Source: Natrinema salsiterrestre
GTDB taxonomy: Archaea; Halobacteriota; Halobacteria; Halobacteriales; Natrialbaceae
Direction: 5' to 3'
NCBI RefSeq assembly: GCF_029502005.1
Contig: NZ_JAMQOT010000005.1
Coordinates: forward strand, 368,991-432,990
Length of the DNA stretch: 64,000 bases
Under the pieces are notes generated by a model. It did no database searches, was not told the DNA's origin, and was given only the letters and a program-made list of their open reading frames with translations. This document shows positions 10,106 through 17,156 of this stretch, one piece after another; within the stretch, counting starts at the first letter, position 1, and each line of letters begins with the position of its first letter. Made by a program: the position numbers and the translations under genes.

Positions 10106-10578
10106 GCGTGACCGTCCGTGCCGATCGGTCTCGACCACCCGCCCCTGCTGAGGATGGCGGTCTGTTCGTCGTCGATGGGACTGACACTCGCTCTCGAGCG
10201 CGGTGGCAGGAACTCGCACGAGCTCGGCCAGAGCCATTCAACGTCGTCCGATCGATCGACTCTTTGACCCTCGGCAGTCCACTGGTCAGCCCCGGGTGCA
10301 ATCGACGGGGAGTATGCACCGTCGCGATCGGGCGCCTGAAATACGGGTGGAGCGGTTTCCGCCGAGCGAGCGGTCCCGAAGAAATGAAAGCAATTAAACA
10401 ACGTTCCGGAATCGCTCGAGCCGTCTCCGTCGAACCCAATAGACAGACGTCTACTACTCCGATTTCGACGGGAAAATTATTCGGATCGACATTCAATATT
10501 CCAGCCACTGCAGACACATATGTCGTGGACAGCGAGTGAATGATAACCCTTAATCGTGACCCGCAAATAGGGACATGT
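10106..10578. other. Gene-free region before tRNA-Met
   Basis: About 470 bp. Frames here are Ser/Arg-rich shadows with no domain. The right end (10480-10575) is AT-richer and probably contains the tRNA promoter. Confidence 0.5.
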
Positions 10579-10653
10579 AGCGGGATGGGATAGCCAGGAG
10601 ATTCCGGCGGGCTCATAACCCGCAGATCGGTAGTTCAAATCTACCTCCCGCTA
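10579..10653 (+). tRNA. Initiator tRNA-Met (CAT)
   Basis: The full cloverleaf can be drawn. The acceptor stem is AGCGGGA paired with TCCCGCT. The anticodon loop CTCATAA gives CAT, and the T arm is GGTAG-TTCAAAT-CTACC. Two features identify the initiator: an A1-U72 pair at the end of the acceptor stem, and three consecutive G-C pairs next to the anticodon loop (GGG/CCC). The sequence has no intron. Its last 23 nt and 6 nt downstream are repeated exactly at 10761-10789. Confidence 0.95.
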
Positions 10654-10930
10654 CTTTTCAGGGATTCAACGACGAACGACGAGCATGGCGAGGAGTGAGT
10701 GCTGAATCCCTGAAAATATGACGAATAGATTTGAATCAGGGAGCAGCTTTGCTGTGACCGTAGTTCAAATCTACCTCCCGCTACTTTTCGACGCGAACAA
10801 TACCGAGAAGCGAAGCGACGAGTGTCGTGAGCGTCGAAAGTAGGAGAAGGGAGATTCGAGACAGACGGCACCCGTACGCAGTGAAGATGACGGTGTGGTT
10901 CAAATTCCCCTTCCGCTGCGTTTCAGATAT
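10631..10930 (+). repeat. Three tandem tRNA-Met 3'-end units with hairpins
   Basis: The segment TAGTTCAAATCTACC through CTACTTTTC occurs within the tRNA at 10631-10659 and exactly again at 10761-10789, 130 bp later. A degenerate copy (TGGTTCAAATTCCCC...) starts near 10896. Behind the first copy, TTTTCAGGGATTCA (10655-10668) pairs with TGAATCCCTGAAAA (10703-10716). Behind the second, CTACTTTTCGACGC (10781-10794) pairs with GCGTCGAAAGTAG (10831-10843), with one bulged T. The 37 bases behind copy 3 (about 10933-10971) closely resemble the loop behind copy 1, while unit 2 differs. Duplicated tRNA 3' ends are the usual scar of tRNA-targeting integrases, or this may be trailer duplication. Confidence 0.75.
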
Positions 10931-11071
10931 TCAACAACGACCGACGAGTACGGCGAGGAGTGATTGCTGACTGAGCCCGTCGGTTCGATGAGACCCATCA
11001 TCCCTCAATTACCTCCCCCTCATTCTCCGATACACAGTGGTTTATCAGGGTTGGTATCGTTCCACACACCG

Positions 11072-11335
11072 ATGCTAGAATTGTATCAGTTTGAGGGATG
11101 TCCCCACTGCAAAAAGGTTCGAGAGAAACTCTCTGAGCTCGGAATATCGTACGTGAATCACAACCCGCGTCTCGGGAAGTCCCACGACCAGAAAGTAACC
11201 AATCAGCAGACGCACGAGGAATTGGTGGAGGTAGGGGGGATGGATCAGGTCCCCTATCTCGTCGACACGCAACGTGAAACGTCCCTCTACGAAAGTGACG
11301 ATATCGTCGAGCACCTCGAGACCTATTACGGGTAA
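11072..11335 (+). CDS. Glutaredoxin-like / GST N-terminal thioredoxin-fold protein
   Basis: This 87-residue protein consists of a single thioredoxin fold. The redox motif CPHC is at about residues 10-13 and the cis-proline is in the QVPYLVD segment near 63. The order strand - CxxC helix - strand - cis-Pro - SDDIVEHL helix is that of glutaredoxins and GST N-terminal domains. It probably works with gamma-glutamylcysteine, the haloarchaeal low-molecular-weight thiol. I start at ATG 11072 because residues before it in the open frame are Pro/Ser-rich noise. It lies between two tRNA genes. Confidence 0.88.
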   Translation: MLELYQFEGCPHCKKVREKLSELGISYVNHNPRLGKSHDQKVTNQQTHEELVEVGGMDQVPYLVDTQRETSLYESDDIVEHLETYYG

Positions 11336-11364
11336 GCAAAATCGCTCAGTAGAATTTTCTATAG

Positions 11365-11496
11365 ATAGCGCCGGGAACACCGCTCGAGGGCGGAAAATAC
11401 ACCGAGCCCGTGAAGCTCCGAACGTTCCCGCCCTATCCGCCGCTGCGGTCGCACGAGGACGTCGACGCGGTCATCGAGGAGAGTTTGCAGCGCTAG
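11365..11496 (+). pseudogene. C-terminal remnant of an unidentified gene
   Basis: In this frame 43 residues read like genuine protein (GGKYTEPVKL, FPPYPPL, EDVDAVIEESL) and end at TAG 11494-11496. They have no start codon and no upstream continuation; the glutaredoxin gene ends 29 bp before. It looks like the tail of a gene whose front was lost. I do not recognise the family. Confidence 0.4.
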
Positions 11497-11773
11497 GCGT
11501 CGAGGTCCTCATCGACGAGGAGATTCGATCGAAGTTGATCTACGGCGAGTACAAAGAGGTCGGTACAACCGACGGTGACGACGAAGGTGACGTGGAGGCG
11601 GACGCCAAGAGCGCCTCGATGGATCGTAACGGCAGGGGAAAGAGCGAGAAGGGCACCAGAGGTGGTGAAAAAAGCGACAAGAGAGAAAATACCGGGGAAC
11701 AAATCGATCTGAGCGGTCGGAATCGACAGAAACCAACCGTTGTCTGTGAACTTAGTTCCGTCCGATGAAAGAG
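11497..11773. other. Intergenic DNA before tRNA-Trp, no gene seen
   Basis: The plus frame here is Lys/Glu/Gly/Asp-rich and of low complexity (residues such as DDEGDVEADAKS). It has no recognisable domain and no start of its own. Together with the remnant before it, this is probably decayed sequence. Confidence 0.4.
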
Positions 11774-11949
11774 TGGGGTCGGAGGGATTTGAACCCCCGA
11801 TCTACTGATATCTCCGGTGCGCCTCGGAACTCCAGAGGGTCATCACACGGACACTGATCAGGTGTCCGATCAGTATATCAGTCTGGAGTGTCGTCCCGGG
11901 CGCCGTAGCCTCTGGAGTCAGCCGCCATGCCTGGCTTGGCCACGACCCC
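11774..11949 (-). tRNA. tRNA-Trp (CCA) with 102-nt intron
   Basis: On the minus strand the 5' half (11949-11912) begins GGGGTCG and ends at the anticodon loop CTCCAG. The 3' half (11809-11774) resumes with ATCAGT, the T arm and CGACCCC-A. The anticodon is CCA. The intron (11911-11810) interrupts after position 37, the canonical archaeal site. It carries C-box-like (GTGATGA) and D-box-like (CTGA) sequences. In Haloferax the tRNA-Trp intron acts as a box C/D guide for 2'-O-methylation of the same tRNA, and this intron looks like the same type. Confidence 0.95.
11810..11911 (-). ncRNA. tRNA-Trp intron, box C/D guide RNA type
   Basis: The intron starts AGGCTACGG at the exon junction. It contains GTGATGA (box C type) and several CTGA sequences (box D type), the layout known for haloarchaeal tRNA-Trp introns that guide methylation of positions 34 and 39. 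Its ends can fold as the bulge-helix-bulge substrate of the splicing endonuclease, with repeated CTCCAGA/CTCTGGAG pieces on both sides. Confidence 0.7.
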
Positions 11950-12001
11950 TCGAGTCTCCGTTGGGGGATCGAACCTAAAGTGGTTTCGATTCAGAATCGC
12001 C

Positions 12002-12919
12002 CTACAGCCACGGGGCCCGCCCCGCGGTGTCCGTCCCGTCGTCAGCCGGATACGGATCGGGTTCCTCCCCGTGATCCGGAGTCACCGGCTCGCTCGAGGC
12101 CTCGGCATCGCCGCCGTCGGCCACCGCACCCATCTGTGCTGCCGCAGTGTCACGGCCGGGATTCGGGTCGGAGCTCGAGTCGCCGTCGGAATCGCGAAAC
12201 GGGATGTCGACGGCGAAGAGGGCGGCGACGATCAGGGCGGCGAGCGGGGCCTGCCCGAAGGCCATCCAGAGCAGCGATAACGGGAGCAGACCGAGCGCGA
12301 CGGCGCTTCCGAAGCGGAACCGGTCGATATCCATGTATTCCCGCAGGTACGGGCCGGTGAGGGCGATCGCGAGCGCAAAGCCGACCCCGACGGCGGCCGC
12401 CAGCGTCCCGTGGGCGACGAGGACGGGATCGGTCGTCACCGAGAACGTCGCCCCGGTGGGATCGATACTCGCGACCAACCCCAGCCCGATGATCACGACG
12501 GGGTTGGGGAGGTAGTCGCCGATCGTCGCGCTGGCGGTCTTGGCCGCGATCGCGAGGATGACCAGCGCCGCGAACCGCTCGAAGATGACGATATCGAGCA
12601 CGCTTTCGATCGCCGGCGCGAGGGCGGCCTGGACTGCCGCGAGTAGTATGAGCGGGATCCCGACGAGCAAGACGACTTTCGCTTGCTCGCGGGGCGTTCC
12701 ATCCATCTCCGCCAGGATGACGGCGACCGTCGCGCTCCCGCCGAAGATCAGGAGTCCCACCTGAATCGCCCCCAGCGGCTCGTCGAGCGCCCCCGCCAGA
12801 ATGAGCGCGGGGAAGACGCCGTCGACTAACGGTAGCATCATCACCAGCGCCAGGAGTCTGGCGTCACCCCCGACGATACGCTCCATCTGGAGCGCGACCG
12901 GGTGTTGTGACGTACTCAT
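12002..12919 (-). CDS. Haloarchaeal polytopic membrane protein of unknown function
   Basis: This 305-residue protein has about six to seven hydrophobic segments between residues 20 and 245, including LLALVMMLPLVDGVFPALIL near the start. The C-terminal tail of about 60 residues is acidic and rich in Asp, Gly and Ser (DSDGDSSSDPNPG) and presumably hydrophilic. It resembles a haloarchaea-specific family (I believe DUF5794). No catalytic or transport motif can be named. It is a single gene, 50 bp from tRNA-Trp and transcribed in the same direction. Confidence 0.75.
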   Translation of the reverse strand: MSTSQHPVALQMERIVGGDARLLALVMMLPLVDGVFPALILAGALDEPLGAIQVGLLIFGGSATVAVILAEMDGTPREQAKVVLLVGIPLILLAAVQAALAPAIESVLDIVIFERFAALVILAIAAKTASATIGDYLPNPVVIIGLGLVASIDPTGATFSVTTDPVLVAHGTLAAAVGVGFALAIALTGPYLREYMDIDRFRFGSAVALGLLPLSLLWMAFGQAPLAALIVAALFAVDIPFRDSDGDSSSDPNPGRDTAAAQMGAVADGGDAEASSEPVTPDHGEEPDPYPADDGTDTAGRAPWL

Positions 12920-13480
12920 CGGTCAGGGTCGATGGCCGTGACCCGAGGCCGGTGGGCGATAGGACGGACGGTCCCGTACCAACTGGTCTGCACACCAGTC
13001 GATCGCGTTCCACTTGGGGCCTCGTGCTGTGAGATTCGGTGTAAAATTCCCGAAGGTGGCGACGAAGTCGGAACTCGTCCGGCCAGCGGTTCGGGGCTCG
13101 GCTGCACTCACAGCGAACATACCCGATCAAACGGGAGGATTGTCAATAAACGTTGCGTGAGATAGGGTTTCACGACTCGACGTGTTTCGGGGCAGTACTG
13201 CGCATATTCGTGCGGAAATGCACAGAGATGGCGCGCATTCGGCCACCCTGTACGGAGATTCACTCGAGTCGGCTCGAGTCCGACCGCTCGAGCCGACTCG
13301 CAATCCGATGACGAGAGCGGATGCGGAACTGACGGCCGGCCGAACGCACCGAATCGGTCGACCGGTGCTCGAGACGGACTGTACTCGAGAGGAGACGAAT
13401 CTCCCGCTGAGTGGCTCGTTACACGTTGACAATCGATTTTATCTCGCAACGCTTTTGGCCCGGGGCTCCCGACGGTTTAC
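12920..13480. other. Intergenic region upstream of guaB
   Basis: A 560-bp gap between divergent genes. Frames here are Arg/Ser/Pro-rich and unsupported. The 3' end holds the guaB promoter. A short AT-rich run (TTGTCAATAAACG) lies near 13140. Confidence 0.5.
13435..13443 (+). promoter_or_regulatory. Probable TATA box of guaB
   Basis: GATTTTATC is the only TATA-like run before guaB, 38-46 nt upstream of ATG 13481. It predicts a short 5' leader of roughly a dozen nucleotides. Confidence 0.4.
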
Positions 13481-14983
13481 ATGGCGAACGACGTTCCCGA
13501 GCACGAGCCCTATTCCTCGAAACTCCAGGTACCGGAAGCGCTAACGTTCGACGACGTCCTTCTCCGTCCGAAGGAGAGCCGTGTCGAACCCGACGACGCC
13601 GACCTCACGTCCCGCGTCTCGAAAAACGTCGAGGTCTCCGTCCCGATCCTCTCGGCGGCGATGGACACTGTCACGGAGAGCGGCATGGCCATCGCGATGG
13701 CCCGCCACGGCGGCCTCGGCGTCCTCCACCGCAACATGAACGTCGACGAGATGGTCGAGGAGATCGGCCGCGTCAAAAGCGCGGACGAACTCATCATTCC
13801 CCTCGACTCGGTCGTCACCGCCGATCCCGAGATGTCCGTCCGGGAGGTCGACGAACGGATGGCTCGACAGGGCGTCGGCGGCGCGCCCGTCGTCAACACC
13901 AACGGCGAAGTCCTGGGAATCATCTCGAGTACGGACATCCGGCCTCACCTCGAGGTCAACGAGGACGACCCGGTCACGGAAGCGATGACCGACGAGGTCA
14001 TCACGGCCCCCGAGGACATCGACGCCCGCGACGCGTTCGAACTGATGTACGAACACAAAATCGAGCGGGTCCCGGTCGTCGACGACGAAAATCTCCTCGT
14101 GGGACTCGTGACGATGCAGGGGATCCTCCAGCGCCGCGAGTATCAGGAGGCAGTCCGCGACGAGGACGGACGCCTCCGCTGTGGCGTCGCCGTCAGCCCG
14201 TTCGAGCAGGACCGCGCGGCGGCCGCCGACGAGGCCGGTGCGGACGTCCTCTTTATCGATACCGCGCACGCGCACAATCTGAACGTTATCGACGGCGCAC
14301 GCGAGATCAAGGAGTCGGTCGACGCGGACGTCGTCGTGGGCAACATCGGCACGCGAGAGGCGGCCGAGGACCTCGTCGATTTCGCGGACGGCCTGAAGGT
14401 CGGGATCGGTCCGGGTTCGATCTGTACGACCCGCATCGTCTCCGGGTCGGGCATGCCACAGATCACGGCCGTCGCGCAGGTCGCAGACGTGGCCGCGGAA
14501 CACGACGTGCCGGTGATCGCCGACGGCGGCATTCGGTACTCCGGTGACGCGATCAAGGCGATCGCCGCCGGGGCCGACGCGGTCATGCTCGGCTCCTACT
14601 TCGCCGGCACCGACGAGGCACCGGGCCGCGTCGTCACCATGAACGGCAAGAAGTACAAGCAGTACCGCGGGATGGGGTCGGTCGGGGCGATGAAGTCCGG
14701 CGACGGCGACCGCTACCTCAAGGACGAACCCGAGGAGGAAGACGAGTACGTCCCCGAAGGCGTCGAGGCCGCAACGCCCTACAAGGGGACGCTCAAGTCC
14801 GAGCTCCATCAACTCGCGGGCGGCATGCAGTCCGGCATGGGCTACGTCGGCGCGGAGACGATCCCCGCGTTCAAGGACCGCTCGGAGTTCGTCCGCGTCT
14901 CCTCGGCCGGGCAGGCCGAGAGCCACGCCCACGACGTCGTCATCACCGACGAAGCGCCGAACTACTCGCCCGACAGCGAGTAA
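13481..14983 (+). CDS. guaB: IMP dehydrogenase
   Basis: The enzyme oxidises IMP to XMP with NAD+, the committed step of GMP synthesis. The 500 residues form a TIM barrel (SAAMDTVTESGMAIAMARHGG near 65) interrupted by two CBS modules at about 105-225. The catalytic loop GPGSICTTRIV near residue 310 carries the nucleophilic cysteine. The mobile flap (YRGMGSVGAM) follows near 395. Length and domain order are those of the standard enzyme. It stands alone with its own promoter. Confidence 0.97.
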   Translation: MANDVPEHEPYSSKLQVPEALTFDDVLLRPKESRVEPDDADLTSRVSKNVEVSVPILSAAMDTVTESGMAIAMARHGGLGVLHRNMNVDEMVEEIGRVKSADELIIPLDSVVTADPEMSVREVDERMARQGVGGAPVVNTNGEVLGIISSTDIRPHLEVNEDDPVTEAMTDEVITAPEDIDARDAFELMYEHKIERVPVVDDENLLVGLVTMQGILQRREYQEAVRDEDGRLRCGVAVSPFEQDRAAAADEAGADVLFIDTAHAHNLNVIDGAREIKESVDADVVVGNIGTREAAEDLVDFADGLKVGIGPGSICTTRIVSGSGMPQITAVAQVADVAAEHDVPVIADGGIRYSGDAIKAIAAGADAVMLGSYFAGTDEAPGRVVTMNGKKYKQYRGMGSVGAMKSGDGDRYLKDEPEEEDEYVPEGVEAATPYKGTLKSELHQLAGGMQSGMGYVGAETIPAFKDRSEFVRVSSAGQAESHAHDVVITDEAPNYSPDSE

Positions 14984-15217
14984 CGGCCGCGGCCAATTCG
15001 AGCGACGCGCCCCCTATACGCGGCATTAAGTAACATGACCATTTAGCACACGAAACCACGAGCCCCTATCCGAAAGATTCGGCAGTAAGACGACTGTACG
15101 AGGGCACGGGTCGTCTTATCGACGCTTCTGACGTCGTCGCCTCCGCCGGATTCAGTTACCGCTACTCGAGGTCGATCGGGGACGACTGCAATCCGGATTG
15201 TGTTTCGATCGCGACGG

Positions 15218-15829
15218 CTAGATCTCTATCGTCGGAGTCGTGAACGACCCCTCGTCGCGTTCCGGATCGTACTCTTCGATCGCGGTTCGAACGAGATTGA
15301 ATACGCCGGTTTTGCTCCAGCGTGCGGTGTTGATGTGCAGGTCGTAGAACGACCGATCACCGATGTCGATTTCGTAGTACGACTGATATCGGCCGGCCTC
15401 GCTGACCTCGCGGACGCGCATCTCCGCGTCGCTTTCGCTGCGATCGTCGATGCGCTCGAGTCGGACGTCCTCCGGTGCGTCGAGCCAGATCCGCAGGTCT
15501 GCACGCTCACCGGCGAGCCAGCCCGCCAGCCGGGACTCGAGGATGAACGGTTTGTTGGCCATCCCCCATTTCTCGGCGATCTGCTGGAGTCGCTGATCGA
15601 GCGCGCGGTCGAGCTCGTCGGACTCGTCGGCTTTCGCGATGAGCTGGTTGAGGTTCATGCCCCGATCCTCGGCGAGTTCGCGGAAGATGTCGCCGCCGGA
15701 GACGTACGGACAGCCCATCGCGTCGGCGAGGCGTTCACTGAGGGTGGTCGCCCCACAGCCCGGCGGTCCGGATACGGTCACGAAGAGCGTCGTGTCGATC
15801 TCCACGTCTGAACTGCCTTGGACGGACAT
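15218..15829 (-). CDS. Cytidylate-kinase-like P-loop NTPase
   Basis: The 203-residue nucleoside monophosphate kinase fold has the P-loop GPPGCGATT near residue 20. The sequence then runs through SGGDIFRELAEDRGM, a typical archaeal CMP kinase region, and ends in a LID-like RESEAGRYQSYYEID segment. It is longer than canonical archaeal Cmk and departs from it in the C-terminal half, with IWLDAPEDVRLERI in place of a typical lid. It may therefore phosphorylate CMP or be a paralogue with another substrate. I start at ATG 15829, which gives a start next to the folded part rather than the GTG at 15841. Confidence 0.75.
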   Translation of the reverse strand: MSVQGSSDVEIDTTLFVTVSGPPGCGATTLSERLADAMGCPYVSGGDIFRELAEDRGMNLNQLIAKADESDELDRALDQRLQQIAEKWGMANKPFILESRLAGWLAGERADLRIWLDAPEDVRLERIDDRSESDAEMRVREVSEAGRYQSYYEIDIGDRSFYDLHINTARWSKTGVFNLVRTAIEEYDPERDEGSFTTPTIEI

Positions 15830-15941
15830 ACGTGTACCCACTCAGTCATTCCCGAAAAGGTTCCGGCTACGAATCGCCGGTCGGCTCCGTCCCGGCTACT
15901 CGACCGGGACGAGAGAGTCCCATCGATCGAACGCACCAGAA

Positions 15942-16421
15942 TTACCCGAGCGTGAACGTGTTCTCACAGCCGGTACAGGTCAGTCGGAACGCGCCCTCGT
16001 CGGTGAGCTCGAGGTCGTGTCCGATCTCCGCTTCGCAGTCCTGGCAGTAGACCATCGATTCGAGCTGGTCCCAGTCGTGTTTGGATTTGGGCGCGCCGAA
16101 GGCGAATCCGATAACTCGCTCGTCGCTATCGTTGTAGCCGGTCTGGAAATCGCCGGGTTCGAACCGGATCACTTCGCCCTCGTCGACGACGACCTCGCCC
16201 TCCTCCGTGTCGAACGTCGCGGTCCCCTCCTGGATATAGAAGACCTCCTCCTGATCGTGGTGCGTGTGCATCCCGCCCGAAAAGGACTCCTCGGGCTCGA
16301 GTTCGAAGTAGTTCATCGCGAAGTCCGTGAAGCCGAGCGCGTCCGAGATCGGCCGCCGAACCGAGTGGACTTCCATCGGGTTGATTTCGATATCGACGTC
16401 GTCGATCGCAACTTTCTCCAT
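15942..16421 (-). CDS. Cupin protein with C-terminal zinc ribbon
   Basis: This 159-residue protein has a single cupin barrel. Its first metal motif, HTHHDQEEVFYI, is near residue 52 and the second motif lies around FEPGDFQTGYN. After the barrel, residues from about 125 contain CQDC and CTGC, a four-cysteine zinc ribbon joined to the cupin. The metal-binding His and Glu residues are present, but the reaction or ligand is unknown. The start is ATG 16421; the long open frame before it is out of coding composition. It diverges from the lipoprotein gene. Confidence 0.85.
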   Translation of the reverse strand: MEKVAIDDVDIEINPMEVHSVRRPISDALGFTDFAMNYFELEPEESFSGGMHTHHDQEEVFYIQEGTATFDTEEGEVVVDEGEVIRFEPGDFQTGYNDSDERVIGFAFGAPKSKHDWDQLESMVYCQDCEAEIGHDLELTDEGAFRLTCTGCENTFTLG

Positions 16422-16562
16422 GATCTTACATTCGCCGTTCGGTTCAAAAACCCAATGGATGAGGATATTCGATCGATCGAGGAGGAACCGAATCGGCGGG
16501 GCGTCGCCGGTCCGTTGCCGGGAAGAGTAACGCATACGGTCGTCCGACCCCGAGTGTCGACC

Positions 16563-17066
16563 GTGAACCGTCGTACGGTACTTCGAACGGCCGGCGTGGC
16601 CGCCACCGTCGGGCTGTCTGGCTGTATCGAGGCCTTCGAGGAGCACTATCAGGGCAGTTTTCAGGGGCTGATCCCGATCGAGATCCACAGCGAAACCAGT
16701 CGCCACTACAACCTCCAAATGGAGGCGTACGATAGCGAATCGAACCGCCAGACCTACGACGAGAGCTACACCGTCACGGCCGATCAGTCGGTCACGCCGC
16801 CGCATCTCTCCGCGACAGAGCAGTTCTTCCGCGTGACCAAGTTCGGCGAGGACGACGAGGTCCAAGCGGTCGAAGAGACGCTGGTCACGGAGGACACGAA
16901 GCTGGTGACGATCCGACTCACCGACGACGATCTGACCCTCGAGATCGAGCGCAGCGGGAGCGCGGAGGACGATCCGTCCCCCGAGCCACCGACGAACGAT
17001 TCCGGGACGAACGACTCGACTTCGGACGACGGCTCGAACGACACGACGACCGAGTCGGAGGCGTAG
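16563..17066 (+). CDS. Tat-exported lipoprotein of unknown function
   Basis: The 167 residues begin with a short twin-arginine signal (NRRTVLRTAG) and a lipobox LSGC near residue 20, so the protein should be exported folded and lipid-anchored, the usual haloarchaeal route. The mature part of about 110 residues looks like a small beta domain. It is followed by a Thr/Ser/Asn/Asp-rich acidic tail of about 35 residues that may be a surface linker. GTG 16563 is the start closest to the signal; GTG 16554 is equally possible. No conserved enzyme motif is seen. Confidence 0.8.
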   Translation: MNRRTVLRTAGVAATVGLSGCIEAFEEHYQGSFQGLIPIEIHSETSRHYNLQMEAYDSESNRQTYDESYTVTADQSVTPPHLSATEQFFRVTKFGEDDEVQAVEETLVTEDTKLVTIRLTDDDLTLEIERSGSAEDDPSPEPPTNDSGTNDSTSDDGSNDTTTESEA

Positions 17067-17156
17067 CGGTCCCGGTCGGTCCCAATCGCGTCCGACGAGC
17101 GAGCGGTTCGAAGCGGGGCCGTCGCATCTTCTCCGGAGGCGAACCACAACGACCGA

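Noticed and set aside
13541..14932. 463-residue minus-strand frame opposite guaB
   Set aside because: Shadow of guaB; no domain and biased composition.
15639..17066. Reading the Tat lipoprotein as the end of a 475-residue protein
   Set aside because: The frame before 16554 runs antisense to the cupin and kinase genes and is noise; the Tat signal marks the true start near 16563.
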